Origin: Shewanella sp. MR-4
GTDB taxonomy: Bacteria; Pseudomonadota; Gammaproteobacteria; Enterobacterales; Shewanellaceae
DNA: 64,000 bases
Reading direction: 5' to 3'
NCBI RefSeq assembly: GCF_000014685.1
Contig: NC_008321.1
Location: 1,857,001-1,921,000, forward strand
Positions 34,701 through 42,630 of the stretch are shown here, piece by piece; position 1 is the stretch's first letter; each line of letters opens with the position of its first letter. The translations under genes and the position numbers were made by a program. The notes beneath the pieces are model-generated. The model saw nothing but the letters and a program-made list of their open reading frames with translations, was not told the DNA's origin and ran no database searches.

Positions 34701-35535
34701 CAGCAAAAACATGTGGACTAACATTGTGATGCCCGGTATTCAGTTCTCGACGGACGGCGGCTATTTTGATGGTCCAAGAATGATGACCGAAGGCACGGTT
34801 GAGACCACCTCTTGGCTAAAAGGCCCCAAGGCGGGGAGTTTGCTCAGCAATGGCGGCGCCATTGCAAATCGCGATACCAACACCATCGACTTAAGCATTG
34901 TTCGCTTTGGCGATGCAGCAGGACACGATGGTATCGGTGGCTATAATTCTCAGTCGCTTTATGGACTAAGAGTCAATGGGCAGAACACCTACTTAGACAG
35001 TGGACTGTTTACCCTCCCCGATACCAATGCACAAGTTGAGTTAGAAGTGCGCTCCTACGCCCGTGGTGTGGGCAATAGCTCACCTGTGAAGGACAATCTT
35101 GGCTCCTTCTATCAAGGGATTTATCAATTCAGCACAGACTCGAGTAAACAGGGTCGCCAAGCGGTGCTCACTCCTAAGCTCGACATTCCGGTTGCGATAG
35201 ATAATACCTTGGCTGCAGGCGTACCTGTCGAAGTGAAACTTTCTGCTGTGATGGATGGCGCGGCGCAGGTGGATTTATCCGATGTCACGCTGCAATACGG
35301 CTATGGTCAGGAATGTTCGTTAGCCGAGATTCCGGTATCGATTTACTGCCCAGTAACATCGAAATTTGCCGAAAGCGCATGGAAAACCGCAGAAGTAAAA
35401 TGGGTTAACGGTGAGTGGGTTGCCACAATCCCGAACGATTCCACCGCCGGCAATTTTGTTCACTTACGTGTGCAGATGAGTGATGGCAATAGCGAAGCGA
35501 AACAAACCATGATGCGGGTGTATATGCTGAAGTAA
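31747..35535 (+). CDS. Large secreted subtilisin-like serine protease (S8)
   Basis: A 1262-residue exported protease with an N-terminal signal peptide (RIAVTCLMAMGFTTSYTTLAD). A prodomain-like region extends to about residue 190. The S8 catalytic domain carries Asp235 (VAVLDTGYDVQHGDL), His268 (NGHGTHTAATIAG), the oxyanion Asn362 (SAGNS) and Ser436 (GTSMSAPHVSGG). After it come beta-rich segments and a PA-like domain (about 795-905: ALIGNPYY, SGAIGVIFYRPG, PVVGISSEQGEALL). The PA domain lies after the catalytic domain instead of being inserted in it as in the C5a-peptidase group. No membrane anchor or sorting tail is obvious. A good AAGGA ribosome-binding sequence and a terminator flank the gene. 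Confidence 0.92.
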   Translation: MKQLFKRSRIAVTCLMAMGFTTSYTTLADDNVALMAAQSGAVQFTLITGEVVTAVVRADGSLGGIRLLGENGAEVITSIFQNQNGQYLITPKAQKWVESQTVDIELFNISKLHAAGYDDASTDKLPVIIEYRDGTLAGSAVPNLIEGATLTDEIELIDSAAFGISKQQAAKVWETLSTDDAVKSVWLDAVVHAHKDPTNGVNALANLTPTVPLTGAYGNLAKQFNGQGVTVAVLDTGYDVQHGDLAGQVVQSKDFTYSSNGVDDLNGHGTHTAATIAGTGVESNSLWAGMAPGAKLLVGKVLTNSGAGSTSGILSGMQWAVSQGADVVSMSLGGSGTSCTGPLVDMVEALSDKALFVVSAGNSFTRETVGLPGCAPSALTVGAVDRDNNTASFSSRGPSPDGHSAKPDIASQGVDVVSAASGGFGATAYRALSGTSMSAPHVSGGAAIVMQARPDLSPRQIKEVLTSSVVPTDAHVLEQGAGPMDVNRAISQSIIAPPNMELGSFAYGQDIGVTEKTISLRNLSDKDISLKLKMSLIGEDGKTRMPATLAGLGTNSINVPANGSAEIPVWIDSSVALRSGAYGTITGRIEGTATGKSDERVTVPISFWIEPPQVNLSLSVTDMRGKPASSPSRVYLMNEEDDWGQAVTLRNGQASLSVPEGNYTIVANVMTYDNDSTTSGLVESATQMAVLNRKLSQDTQIEFDARNAEKLEFKASQPLAPQGYAFGFTYALDDNKVAKLAAMELAPDYVKDIYTWSQGHDDRFRSFVTTRAFAPETVLTMQNGEVLDYNKQGLALSFDGEGRAEVVPVGDAGYSTDWTQFDLTGRIALIGNPYYLTSYMAANALKSGAIGVIFYRPGLHGRYKGTISGTPRIPVVGISSEQGEALLAQIEAGNNIVSWSGTAAERTPYAYSINHITDGRISGGQVVLQEQKMQRIRASYHSQNDQRPIWTDMMAMTNSTGEFYSTGSSQMVMTPVVRDEYYTATSKNMWTNIVMPGIQFSTDGGYFDGPRMMTEGTVETTSWLKGPKAGSLLSNGGAIANRDTNTIDLSIVRFGDAAGHDGIGGYNSQSLYGLRVNGQNTYLDSGLFTLPDTNAQVELEVRSYARGVGNSSPVKDNLGSFYQGIYQFSTDSSKQGRQAVLTPKLDIPVAIDNTLAAGVPVEVKLSAVMDGAAQVDLSDVTLQYGYGQECSLAEIPVSIYCPVTSKFAESAWKTAEVKWVNGEWVATIPNDSTAGNFVHLRVQMSDGNSEAKQTMMRVYMLK

Positions 35536-35553
35536 TCTACTGTTATTGGTCGA

Positions 35554-35589
35554 TAAAACCGCGACTAGCCACGCTAGTGGCGGTTTTTA
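35554..35589. terminator. Terminator between the subtilase and the small membrane protein
   Basis: A long stem (CCGCGACTAGC with GCTAGTGGCGG, loop CAC) is bounded by AAAA and TTTTTA, so it can serve both convergent genes. Confidence 0.85.
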
Positions 35590-35597
35590 TTTGCCAG

Positions 35598-35945
35598 TTA
35601 TAAAGGGAGGAGGAGCATGAGCAGCACGAGACTTGAGCCGAGCAATAGTCCCTGTTGCAACAGTCGCTGGCATTGCAGCAAATTATTTTTGCCTTGCTTT
35701 AAACTGGTAATAAGTTGATTGTGTTTATAAATTCGGCAAGTCAGCTCATCGGTTTGAGGATCGATAAACAGCTTGAAGCTGCATTGATGGCCATCATTGA
35801 GCTGCACTTTATGTATGCTGTTAGGGCCAAAGTTAAACTTTCGCGACACCATCTGCCCATTCACGAACACGCGTTCAATTCCAAACCAATCACTGGCCTG
35901 TAGCTCAACCGAGTCCTGATTTAACTCGTATTTAAAACTGACCAT
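35598..35945 (-). CDS. Small C-terminally anchored membrane protein, unknown function
   Basis: A 115-residue protein that I do not recognise. The first 85 residues are soluble and beta-rich (MVSFKYELNQDSVELQASDWFGIERVFVNGQMV...). The last about 20 residues are very hydrophobic (LLLGSSLVLLMLLLPL) and would anchor the protein with its N-terminus in the cytoplasm. I chose ATG at 35945, which follows AAGGGA at a good distance, over the GTG at 35993. It is convergent with the large subtilase, 62 bases after its stop codon. Confidence 0.6.
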   Translation of the reverse strand: MVSFKYELNQDSVELQASDWFGIERVFVNGQMVSRKFNFGPNSIHKVQLNDGHQCSFKLFIDPQTDELTCRIYKHNQLITSLKQGKNNLLQCQRLLQQGLLLGSSLVLLMLLLPL

Positions 35946-36139
35946 ATGCAATCCCTTCACTGACAGATGAGTGATTAATTCAAGCAGAGGCACATAGGCT
36001 TTTCCACTACAGAAAAGTGAATTTTACGTGGCGTTTTGGTATCTGATTGGTATTGAGAGGAATTTATTTTTTGAGCTGCAAGCAGAGTGAGGAAGGTGAG
36101 AAGAGGCGGACAACGAGTCGTTGCCCGCCTAAAGCGTGA

Positions 36140-37174
36140 TTAGTCTTTTGCCGCTTGATAAATGGCACGGGCCATTTCGTCAGCAACCGCAGCAGTAGTA
36201 CGGTTTTCAGCATCGGCCTTAGTGAAAATCTTCAGCAATGTGTTGTAGATTTCTCTGACCTTAGCTTCTGATTTCGCCGCGTCATAGTCTTTTTCAAATG
36301 ACACGTTGATGATACCGCCAGCGTTAATCACATAGTCTGGTGCATACAGAATGCCCATTTCTTTTAACTGCTCGCCATGGCGAACTTCGGCTAATTGGTT
36401 GTTAGCGCAACCCGCAACAATTTTAGCTTTAAGCTGTGGCAGGGTGACATCGTTTAGGGTGGCACCTAATGCACATGGCGCATAGACATCAACGTCTTGG
36501 GCATAGATATCCTGTGGGGCAACGACGATGGCACCAAAGTCGGTAGCCACTTTGTCGAGTGAAGCTTGGTGAATATCGGTAACGATAAGCTCTGCACCTT
36601 CTTCATGCAGATGCTTACACAGGTAGTAACCCACATGGCCCACACCTTGAACGGCAATCTTAAGGCCTTTTAAGCTGTCCAAACCGAGTTTGTGTTTAAC
36701 GGCAGCTTTGATGCCTAAATAGGTGCCTAATGCAGTAAAGGGGGATGGGTCGCCACTCTTGCCTTCAAGACCTGCCATGTAGGGGGTTTCTTGGTGAGCG
36801 ATCATGATATCTGCTGTTGTGGTACCTACGTCTTCTGCTGAATAGTAACGTCCACCCAGGCTATTGATAAAACGGCCAAAAGCACGGAAGAGGGCTTCGC
36901 GATCAGGGCGCTTAGGATCGGCAATAATCACTGACTTACCACCGCCCATGGTTAAACCGGCGAGAGCGTTTTTGTAAGTCATACCACGGGAGAGGCGTAA
37001 TACGTCTGTCAGGGCTTCATCATCGGATTGGTAGTTCCACATCCGGCAGCCACCCACAGCAGGACCTAAGTTGGTGTTATGGATGGCGACGATGGCCTTT
37101 AAGCCACTCTCTTTATCATGACAGAATACGACCTGTTCATGCTCGTCAAAGGATACATGATTAAATACAGCCAC
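36140..37174 (-). CDS. ldh: Leucine dehydrogenase
   Basis: An NAD-dependent dehydrogenase that oxidatively deaminates leucine (and other branched-chain amino acids) to the 2-oxo acid. The 344-residue protein has the Glu/Leu/Phe/Val dehydrogenase signature with catalytic Lys (NALAGLTMGGGKSVI), the Rossmann motif GVGHVGYYL, and substrate-pocket segments (PAVGGCRMWNY). I prefer the GTG at 37174 (MAVFNHVSFDEHEQVVF): AGCGGAGAA stands 5-6 bases before it, and an alternative GTG at 37195 adds only seven residues. A LiuR-like palindrome and an 8-bp inverted repeat lie upstream. Confidence 0.93.
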   Translation of the reverse strand: MAVFNHVSFDEHEQVVFCHDKESGLKAIVAIHNTNLGPAVGGCRMWNYQSDDEALTDVLRLSRGMTYKNALAGLTMGGGKSVIIADPKRPDREALFRAFGRFINSLGGRYYSAEDVGTTTADIMIAHQETPYMAGLEGKSGDPSPFTALGTYLGIKAAVKHKLGLDSLKGLKIAVQGVGHVGYYLCKHLHEEGAELIVTDIHQASLDKVATDFGAIVVAPQDIYAQDVDVYAPCALGATLNDVTLPQLKAKIVAGCANNQLAEVRHGEQLKEMGILYAPDYVINAGGIINVSFEKDYDAAKSEAKVREIYNTLLKIFTKADAENRTTAAVADEMARAIYQAAKD

Positions 37175-37203
37175 GTGAAGTTCTCCGCTATACACAATAA
37201 AAC

Positions 37204-37228
37204 GTCGATGGAATCACTTCCCATCGAC
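37204..37228 (-). promoter_or_regulatory. Inverted repeat in the leader of leucine dehydrogenase
   Basis: GTCGATGG (37204-37211) and CCATCGAC (37221-37228) are perfect 8-bp arms separated by 9 bases, about 30 bases upstream of the chosen GTG. In mRNA it would form a hairpin close to the ribosome-binding site; as DNA it could be an operator. Confidence 0.45.
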
Positions 37229-37327
37229 AGCTCGTTATATTTATTGCAGAACCATAGCATTTAGCGATACTCTCAACCATGCATAATGACCGAATAAATA
37301 GATTATTTGTGGCAATCTAGCTTTCCA

Positions 37328-37345
37328 CTTTACGTAAACGTAAGG
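37328..37345. promoter_or_regulatory. LiuR-like palindrome (branched-chain amino acid catabolism regulator)
   Basis: CTTTACGTAAACGTAAGG is an 18-bp palindrome with one mismatch. TTTACGTxxACGTAAA-type sites are the motif I recall for the MerR-family LiuR repressor of branched-chain amino acid degradation. It lies about 155 bases upstream of leucine dehydrogenase and 110 bases before the DUF4826 gene on the other strand. Confidence 0.55.
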
Positions 37346-37453
37346 TTTTTAGTGTGAAACCAGTTTTTACTGGGATAATCTCAGACATTAGAACGATTCG
37401 TGTGCTGTCCCAAGAATGAGAGCCGCGTAATAACAATAAGATAGGACGGAAGT

Positions 37454-37912
37454 ATGACTGAACAAGCTGTCGACCAGACTCAACCAACAATCTCTCCAGA
37501 AGAAATGGAGAAAATGCGCCAAGAGTGGGTCAGAACTCAATTCCAAAAGGCGAACCGTTTTTTAGCGGAAAAAGGGGTGATCCCAAGTAAAGTGTTAGCC
37601 GACGAAAGCCGTTATCTGGCGCCTTATTTAGCGATTTGGAAAATGGAATCTAAGCGTCCTTCGGCCAAAACCTATTGGGTGATGTCTGGCGATTTACCGT
37701 CGGATTTTGTCGATGTTAAAGTCGCGAAAACGGCGCGTGATGCGATTCGTCACTTCTCTATGATGTGGCAGATGCAGGCCGAAAATTTGATCCGCTCAGG
37801 TGCGGTTCAACGCGATGCGACGCAGGCAAAATTTGCGCAGTTATTAGTCTCGCGTGCTGAGAGCTTGTATCGGATGCACAATGACGAAAAGCTTTGGAAT
37901 ACCAATGCTTAA
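37454..37912 (+). CDS. DUF4826 family protein
   Basis: A 152-residue cytoplasmic, mostly helical protein with no signal or membrane segment. The pattern WVRTQFQKANRFLAEKGVIPSKVLADESRYLAPYLAIWKM...KTYWVMSGDLPSD...ARDAIRHFSMMWQMQAENL resembles DUF4826 proteins of unknown function. A GGACGGAAGT sequence precedes the ATG. It is divergent from leucine dehydrogenase, so the LiuR-like site between them might affect both; there is no other evidence linking it to amino acid breakdown. Confidence 0.7.
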   Translation: MTEQAVDQTQPTISPEEMEKMRQEWVRTQFQKANRFLAEKGVIPSKVLADESRYLAPYLAIWKMESKRPSAKTYWVMSGDLPSDFVDVKVAKTARDAIRHFSMMWQMQAENLIRSGAVQRDATQAKFAQLLVSRAESLYRMHNDEKLWNTNA

Positions 37913-37932
37913 TGTCGAATTAGTTTAAAAGT

Positions 37933-37956
37933 AAAGGCACTCAGTTGAGTGCCTTT
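37933..37956 (+). terminator. Terminator of the DUF4826 gene
   Basis: AAAGGCACT pairs with AGTGCCTTT around CAGTTG, followed by ATTGTTT. It lies 20 bases past the stop codon. Confidence 0.75.
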
Positions 37957-38008
37957 ATTGTTTGGGGTGAAGCAAATCTCTCGACGTAACGCAGCGGTGA
38001 GCTAAGGA

Positions 38009-39148
38009 TTAGTCTTCATCGTCACTTAAATAATATAAGCCTTGATTGATTAGCTTGAGCAGTAGCGTTTGCACTTCGGCATATTCACACAGTGCTATGG
38101 CACTGTCGCTATCAAAGCTAACATGGTCGCTTAACTGGGTTAATACGGCTTCAGGCGTATTGGGTAGCTCATAAATTTCGCCATTGATGAATAAGCGAGA
38201 TTGAGTGTCGTTTTCTAAACGCAGCACTTTTAAGCCGCCGATGCGATTAACGCCAGCGCCTTGCTCGAACGCATCCTGCAGCTCTTCAATGTTATAGGCT
38301 TCTTCACCCTCGCAAATATCCAGTTCAAAACGGTTTTGACTCAACAGTTTACCCAGCACCACTTGGTAGCTTGTTGGATCTTGGGCGAGCTGACTTAACA
38401 GGGACATGATCCCGAGTTGATGATCTTGACTTATCACGCCAGGATTTGCAGGCTCAGTCACAGAGGTAAAACGCTGCTGACCTAAGTTATTGTCAAGCAG
38501 GTAATCGGCAACTTCACTGGCGAGTTCTTGTTGGCTCGGTGCGCGGTAACCAATTGAATAGCTTAAGGCTAAGGTTAAGGTTTCACCGCAGTGTGGGTAG
38601 CCAGGCGGAATATATAGCACGTCGCCTTTCTCTAATACCACGTCGATGATGGGCTCGAAGTCTTCCACCAGTGGCGAGTTCGGGTTACCGCCACGGCGTT
38701 GTTGCGGCGTGTTAGCACCCACAGTCCAACGACGCTCGCCTTCACCTTGGATGATAAACACATCGTAGTTATCAACGTGTGGACCGACACCGCCACTTGG
38801 CGTCGCGAAGGACACCATCAAATCATCGAATCGCCAGTCGGGTAGAAAACGAAACGCTTCCACTAATGGCTGAGAGTCCGGATACCAATGGTTTACGGCT
38901 TGCACCAGCAATTGCCAGTGGGTTTCACCGTAATTGTCGTAATCCTCGAACGGGCCTTGGATCACTTCCCAGTTGTCTTTTTGAGTGACCACAATGCGCG
39001 AGGTGATTTCTTCTTCACAGGCAAGGCCTGCAAGCTCATCTGCGCTGATCGGATCTTCAAAATCAGGGAAGGCGCCCTTGATGACTACAGGTTTTTGTTG
39101 CCAGTGTTCCTTGAGGAACTGGGCGATATCGAGATTGAGTGTATACAT
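38009..39148 (-). CDS. roxA: Ribosomal protein uL16 arginine hydroxylase (JmjC type)
   Basis: A 2-oxoglutarate/Fe(II) oxygenase that hydroxylates an arginine of ribosomal protein L16 (E. coli YcfD/RoxA). The 379-residue protein has the conserved LKEHWQQKPVVIKGAFPDFEDPISADELAGLA start, the iron motif HVDNYDVFIIQGEGERRW (H-x-D), the distal histidine in IPPGYPHCGETLT and a C-terminal winged-helix-like dimerisation part. It is directly upstream of the mRNA-neighbour purB as in E. coli, where phoPQ lies between the two; here phoPQ is elsewhere. Confidence 0.9.
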   Translation of the reverse strand: MYTLNLDIAQFLKEHWQQKPVVIKGAFPDFEDPISADELAGLACEEEITSRIVVTQKDNWEVIQGPFEDYDNYGETHWQLLVQAVNHWYPDSQPLVEAFRFLPDWRFDDLMVSFATPSGGVGPHVDNYDVFIIQGEGERRWTVGANTPQQRRGGNPNSPLVEDFEPIIDVVLEKGDVLYIPPGYPHCGETLTLALSYSIGYRAPSQQELASEVADYLLDNNLGQQRFTSVTEPANPGVISQDHQLGIMSLLSQLAQDPTSYQVVLGKLLSQNRFELDICEGEEAYNIEELQDAFEQGAGVNRIGGLKVLRLENDTQSRLFINGEIYELPNTPEAVLTQLSDHVSFDSDSAIALCEYAEVQTLLLKLINQGLYYLSDDED

Positions 39149-39270
39149 AGTGTCAAAAAAGGCGACTACATCGAATGTAACCGCCTTAATCCTTATTTAT
39201 GGCTGATAAACAATATCAGCTCGCGCATGTTTGCTATTGCGACTTAGCAAACTCCGCTGAGCTAAAAATA

Positions 39271-40641
39271 TTAGTTAAGCTCGTCGACGAAGGCTTCAGC
39301 ACGGCCAATGTAGTTGGCTGGCGTCATCTTCTTCAGCTCTGCTTTCACGTCTTCAGGCAGGGCTAAACCGTCGATGAATACTGCTAATTGCTGGGCATCG
39401 ATACGCTTGCCACGAGTCAGTTCTTTTAACTTCTCGTAAGGCTTTTCAATACCATAGCGACGCATAACGGTTTGTACTGGCTCGGCTAGGACTTCCCAGT
39501 TTTGGTCGAGTTCGGCACGTAAATGCTCTTCGTTCACTTGTAACTTGCTAATGCCTTTTAAGGTGGCTTGGTAGGCGATAAGCGAGTGGGCAATACCCAC
39601 GCCTAAGTTACGCAGTACGGTTGAGTCGGTCAGGTCACGTTGCCATCTTGACACTGGCAGCTTAGCCGCTAAGTGTTGCATTAGCGCGTTGGCAATGCCT
39701 AAGTTACCTTCGGAGTTTTCAAAGTCGATTGGGTTGACTTTGTGTGGCATGGTTGATGAACCAATTTCGCCCGCAACGGTACGTTGCTTGAAGTGACCAA
39801 GAGCAATGTAACCCCAAACGTCACGGTCGAAGTCAATCAGGATCGTGTTGAAACGCGCGATAGCATCAAACAGTTCGGCGATGTAATCGTGTGGCTCGAT
39901 TTGTGTGGTGTAAGCGTTCCAGTGCAGGCCTAAGCTGGTGACAAAACGCTCTGACAGTGCATGCCAGTTCACTTCTGGGTAAGCAGATAAGTGGGCGTTG
40001 TAGTTACCTACGGCGCCGTTAATTTTACCCATGACTTCAACAGCCGCGATTTGCTTGATTTGACGCTCTAAACGCACCGCAACGTTGGCCATTTCTTTAC
40101 CTAAAGTCGAAGGCGAAGCCGGTTGACCGTGGGTGCGAGACATCAATGGCACTGAGCGGTATTCAAAGGCCAGTTTTTTGATGGCGCTGAGCAGTTCATT
40201 GCAGTATGGCAGAACCACTTGCTCACGGGCTTCGGTCAACATTAAGCCGTGGCTTAGGTTGTTGATGTCTTCAGAGGTACAGGCGAAGTGAACAAATTCA
40301 CCCACAGCGGCGAGTTCGGCGTTGTCTGCGATTTTTTCTTTGATGAAGTATTCAACCGCTTTTACGTCGTGGTTGGTGGTGCTTTCAATGGCTTTCACGC
40401 GTAGCGCATCTTGCTCGCTGAAATTGTCTTTAATTGCATCTAACACCGCGATAGCAGACTCGCTCAGCGGCGGCACTTCGGTGATTTCTGGGCAATCGGC
40501 GAGTAATTTTAACCAGTTGATTTCAACTTGAACACGGTACTTAGTAAGACCGAACTCGCTGAAAATCCCTCGCAATGACGCTGTTTTACTACCGTAACGG
40601 CCGTCTACCGGAGAGATAGCAGTTAGTGCGGAAAGATCCAT
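39271..40641 (-). CDS. purB: Adenylosuccinate lyase
   Basis: Acts twice in purine synthesis: SAICAR to AICAR and adenylosuccinate to AMP, with fumarate released. The 456-residue protein shows the fumarase/aspartase-family signature GEIGSSTMPHKVNPIDFEN, SRTHGQPASPSTLGKEM and TSEDINNLSHGLM, and matches E. coli PurB in length (456). AAGGAG stands 5-6 bases before the ATG. It follows hflD in the mnmA-hflD-purB order typical of gammaproteobacteria, with a 29-base gap, and probably belongs to one transcription unit with mnmA and hflD. Confidence 0.97.
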   Translation of the reverse strand: MDLSALTAISPVDGRYGSKTASLRGIFSEFGLTKYRVQVEINWLKLLADCPEITEVPPLSESAIAVLDAIKDNFSEQDALRVKAIESTTNHDVKAVEYFIKEKIADNAELAAVGEFVHFACTSEDINNLSHGLMLTEAREQVVLPYCNELLSAIKKLAFEYRSVPLMSRTHGQPASPSTLGKEMANVAVRLERQIKQIAAVEVMGKINGAVGNYNAHLSAYPEVNWHALSERFVTSLGLHWNAYTTQIEPHDYIAELFDAIARFNTILIDFDRDVWGYIALGHFKQRTVAGEIGSSTMPHKVNPIDFENSEGNLGIANALMQHLAAKLPVSRWQRDLTDSTVLRNLGVGIAHSLIAYQATLKGISKLQVNEEHLRAELDQNWEVLAEPVQTVMRRYGIEKPYEKLKELTRGKRIDAQQLAVFIDGLALPEDVKAELKKMTPANYIGRAEAFVDELN

Positions 40642-40670
40642 GTGAAGCTCCTTGATGAAAACTTATTTTA

Positions 40671-41288
40671 TTATAGGGTAAGACTTTTCTTGGCTGTGTC
40701 TATGATGGCTTTACGGGCGAAGACTAAGTGTCGACGTTTACCGCCCAGTTGTCGCCATAACACGGCGCTGCGCATGGCTGCGAGCAGCAGGGCGCGAATT
40801 TTGTGTTGTACTATTGGACGTTGCAGGCACAGCGGATTGCCAGAGATCTGAATCTTAGGTCCAAGATTGCTGATAATGTCACTATAAATACTGGCCAGAT
40901 TAGCAATGACTTGCTCGTCGGTGATCGCAAAATGATGTAGCTGGCGATTCACTTGATTGATGCGCTCGGCAAGCATAGCTAACCCGCTGTTCGAACGGGT
41001 TAATTTACGTTCAAGCGCCAAGATACCGACCAGATAGCGGGTGATTTCCACATCTTTTTGACTGCTGTCGCCCAGTTGGTTTAACACCAACTGATAACCT
41101 TTGTGCAGCGCGGCCTTGTCTTGATAGACATCGGCGGCGCTTTCAGGATTGGTCACTAGAATGGTGTTTAAACTGGCCGCCAGTTCATCAGTGTCACTCT
41201 CACCATGACGGGCTAAATGCTGAACTTGCGCAATGGCCTGCAGTATTCCCGCAAAGGCCATAGTGCGATTATGGAGCTGCTCGTTCAC
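40671..41288 (-). CDS. hflD: High-frequency lysogenization protein HflD
   Basis: A 205-residue helical protein located at the inner face of the membrane; in E. coli it lowers CII-dependent lysogeny by phage lambda, and its normal cellular role is unclear. The start is GTG with GGATAAG before it. The stop codon of mnmA and the start of hflD are separated by three bases, so translation is probably coupled. Sequence hallmarks are RTMAFAGILQAIAQVQHLA, YLVGILALERKL and GNPLCLQRPIVQHKIRALLLAAMRSAVLWRQLGG. Its synteny with mnmA and purB supports the call. Confidence 0.93.
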   Translation of the reverse strand: MNEQLHNRTMAFAGILQAIAQVQHLARHGESDTDELAASLNTILVTNPESAADVYQDKAALHKGYQLVLNQLGDSSQKDVEITRYLVGILALERKLTRSNSGLAMLAERINQVNRQLHHFAITDEQVIANLASIYSDIISNLGPKIQISGNPLCLQRPIVQHKIRALLLAAMRSAVLWRQLGGKRRHLVFARKAIIDTAKKSLTL

Positions 41289-41291
41289 GGC

Positions 41292-42410
41292 TTATCCTCG
41301 GATCAGTTGATCGATAATCCCGCCACCTAGGCACACTTCGCCATCGTAGAATACCGCTGATTGGCCAGGGGTCACGGCGGCAACAGGCTCATCAAACACC
41401 ACCTTGAGGGTATTATCATCAAGATAGGTGAGGGTGCAGGGGATATCCTGCTGGCGGTAACGGGTTTTCACCACAATTTGGCTGCCTTCGGCGGGGCCTT
41501 TGCGGTCGACCCAATGCAATTGATTGACGAGCATGCCGTTGGACATCAAACGCGGGTGATGCCCACCTTGGCCAACAACAAGCACATTACGTTTGAGATC
41601 TTTATCGACCACGTACCAAGGGTCGTCATTGCTGTTTTTCATGCCGCCAATACCCAGACCCTTACGTTGGCCTAAGGTGTGGTACATCAAGCCTTGGTGC
41701 TTGCCAATGACTTCGCCTTCGGCGGTTTCGATATTGCCTGGTTGCGCAGGTAAGTAATTGCCTAAGAATTCAGTGAATTTGCGTTCACCGATAAAGCAAA
41801 TGCCGGTGCTGTCCTTTTTATCATGGGTAATTAAGCCCATTTTTTTAGCGATTTCACGCACTTCGTGCTTTTCGAGTTCACCAACGGGGAACAGGCTGCG
41901 CGCCACTTGTTCATGGCTTAAGGTATACAGGAAGTAGCTTTGATCCTTATTGTTATCAACTCCGCGCAGCATTTGCGTGGTGCCATCGGCATTATCGCGG
42001 CGGCGCACATAGTGGCCCATGGCGATATAGTCGGCATCGAGGATATCGTCGGCAAAGTCTAAAAAGGCTTTAAATTTGATTTCTTTGTTGCACATGATAT
42101 CGGGGTTAGGGGTACGACCCGCCTTATATTCGGCGAGGAAGTACTCGAACACATTGTCCCAATATTCGGCGGCAAAGTTGACCGTGTGCAGTTTGATCCC
42201 AAGTTTGTCACAAACGGCTTGAGCATCTTTTAAATCTTCGGCGGCCGCGCAATACTCGTCGTTGTCATCTTCTTCCCAGTTCTTCATGAAAAGGCCTTCA
42301 ACCTGATAGCCTTGCTGCATTAGCAAATAGGCTGAAACAGATGAATCAACACCGCCGGACATGCCGACAATGACTTTTTTTCCTGTATGAGTGGGTTCGA
42401 TTGATGTCAT
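41292..42410 (-). CDS. mnmA: tRNA-specific 2-thiouridylase MnmA
   Basis: Introduces the 2-thio group at U34 of the tRNAs for Lys, Glu and Gln, using sulfur relayed by the Tus proteins. The 372-residue protein has the N-terminal PP-loop SGGVDSSVSAYLL, the catalytic cysteines in PNPDIMCNKEIKF and STGICFIGERKF, and the central NNKDQSYFLYTL and HTLGQRKGLGIGG segments. Length matches E. coli MnmA (368). TAGGATCT precedes the ATG. It heads the mnmA-hflD-purB unit, 220 bases from nudJ. Confidence 0.96.
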   Translation of the reverse strand: MTSIEPTHTGKKVIVGMSGGVDSSVSAYLLMQQGYQVEGLFMKNWEEDDNDEYCAAAEDLKDAQAVCDKLGIKLHTVNFAAEYWDNVFEYFLAEYKAGRTPNPDIMCNKEIKFKAFLDFADDILDADYIAMGHYVRRRDNADGTTQMLRGVDNNKDQSYFLYTLSHEQVARSLFPVGELEKHEVREIAKKMGLITHDKKDSTGICFIGERKFTEFLGNYLPAQPGNIETAEGEVIGKHQGLMYHTLGQRKGLGIGGMKNSNDDPWYVVDKDLKRNVLVVGQGGHHPRLMSNGMLVNQLHWVDRKGPAEGSQIVVKTRYRQQDIPCTLTYLDDNTLKVVFDEPVAAVTPGQSAVFYDGEVCLGGGIIDQLIRG

Positions 42411-42630
42411 AGATCCTAAAAACCATTGAGTATATGTATTGGTTAGCCGTGAGAATGACTCACCTTGGCGGCCACTTTCACGTTAAAATCTGCGTATTCG
42501 CTTAGACTGTGTTTGATGGCAGACCAGCGGGCGATTCATCGAGCAAGTGTTTGCTAAAACAGCGCTTAAATGCCGTGTTGAATCGCGAATTTACGCGGGG
42601 GCGTATTCTATCACGCCTTGTCGCTTGGGG

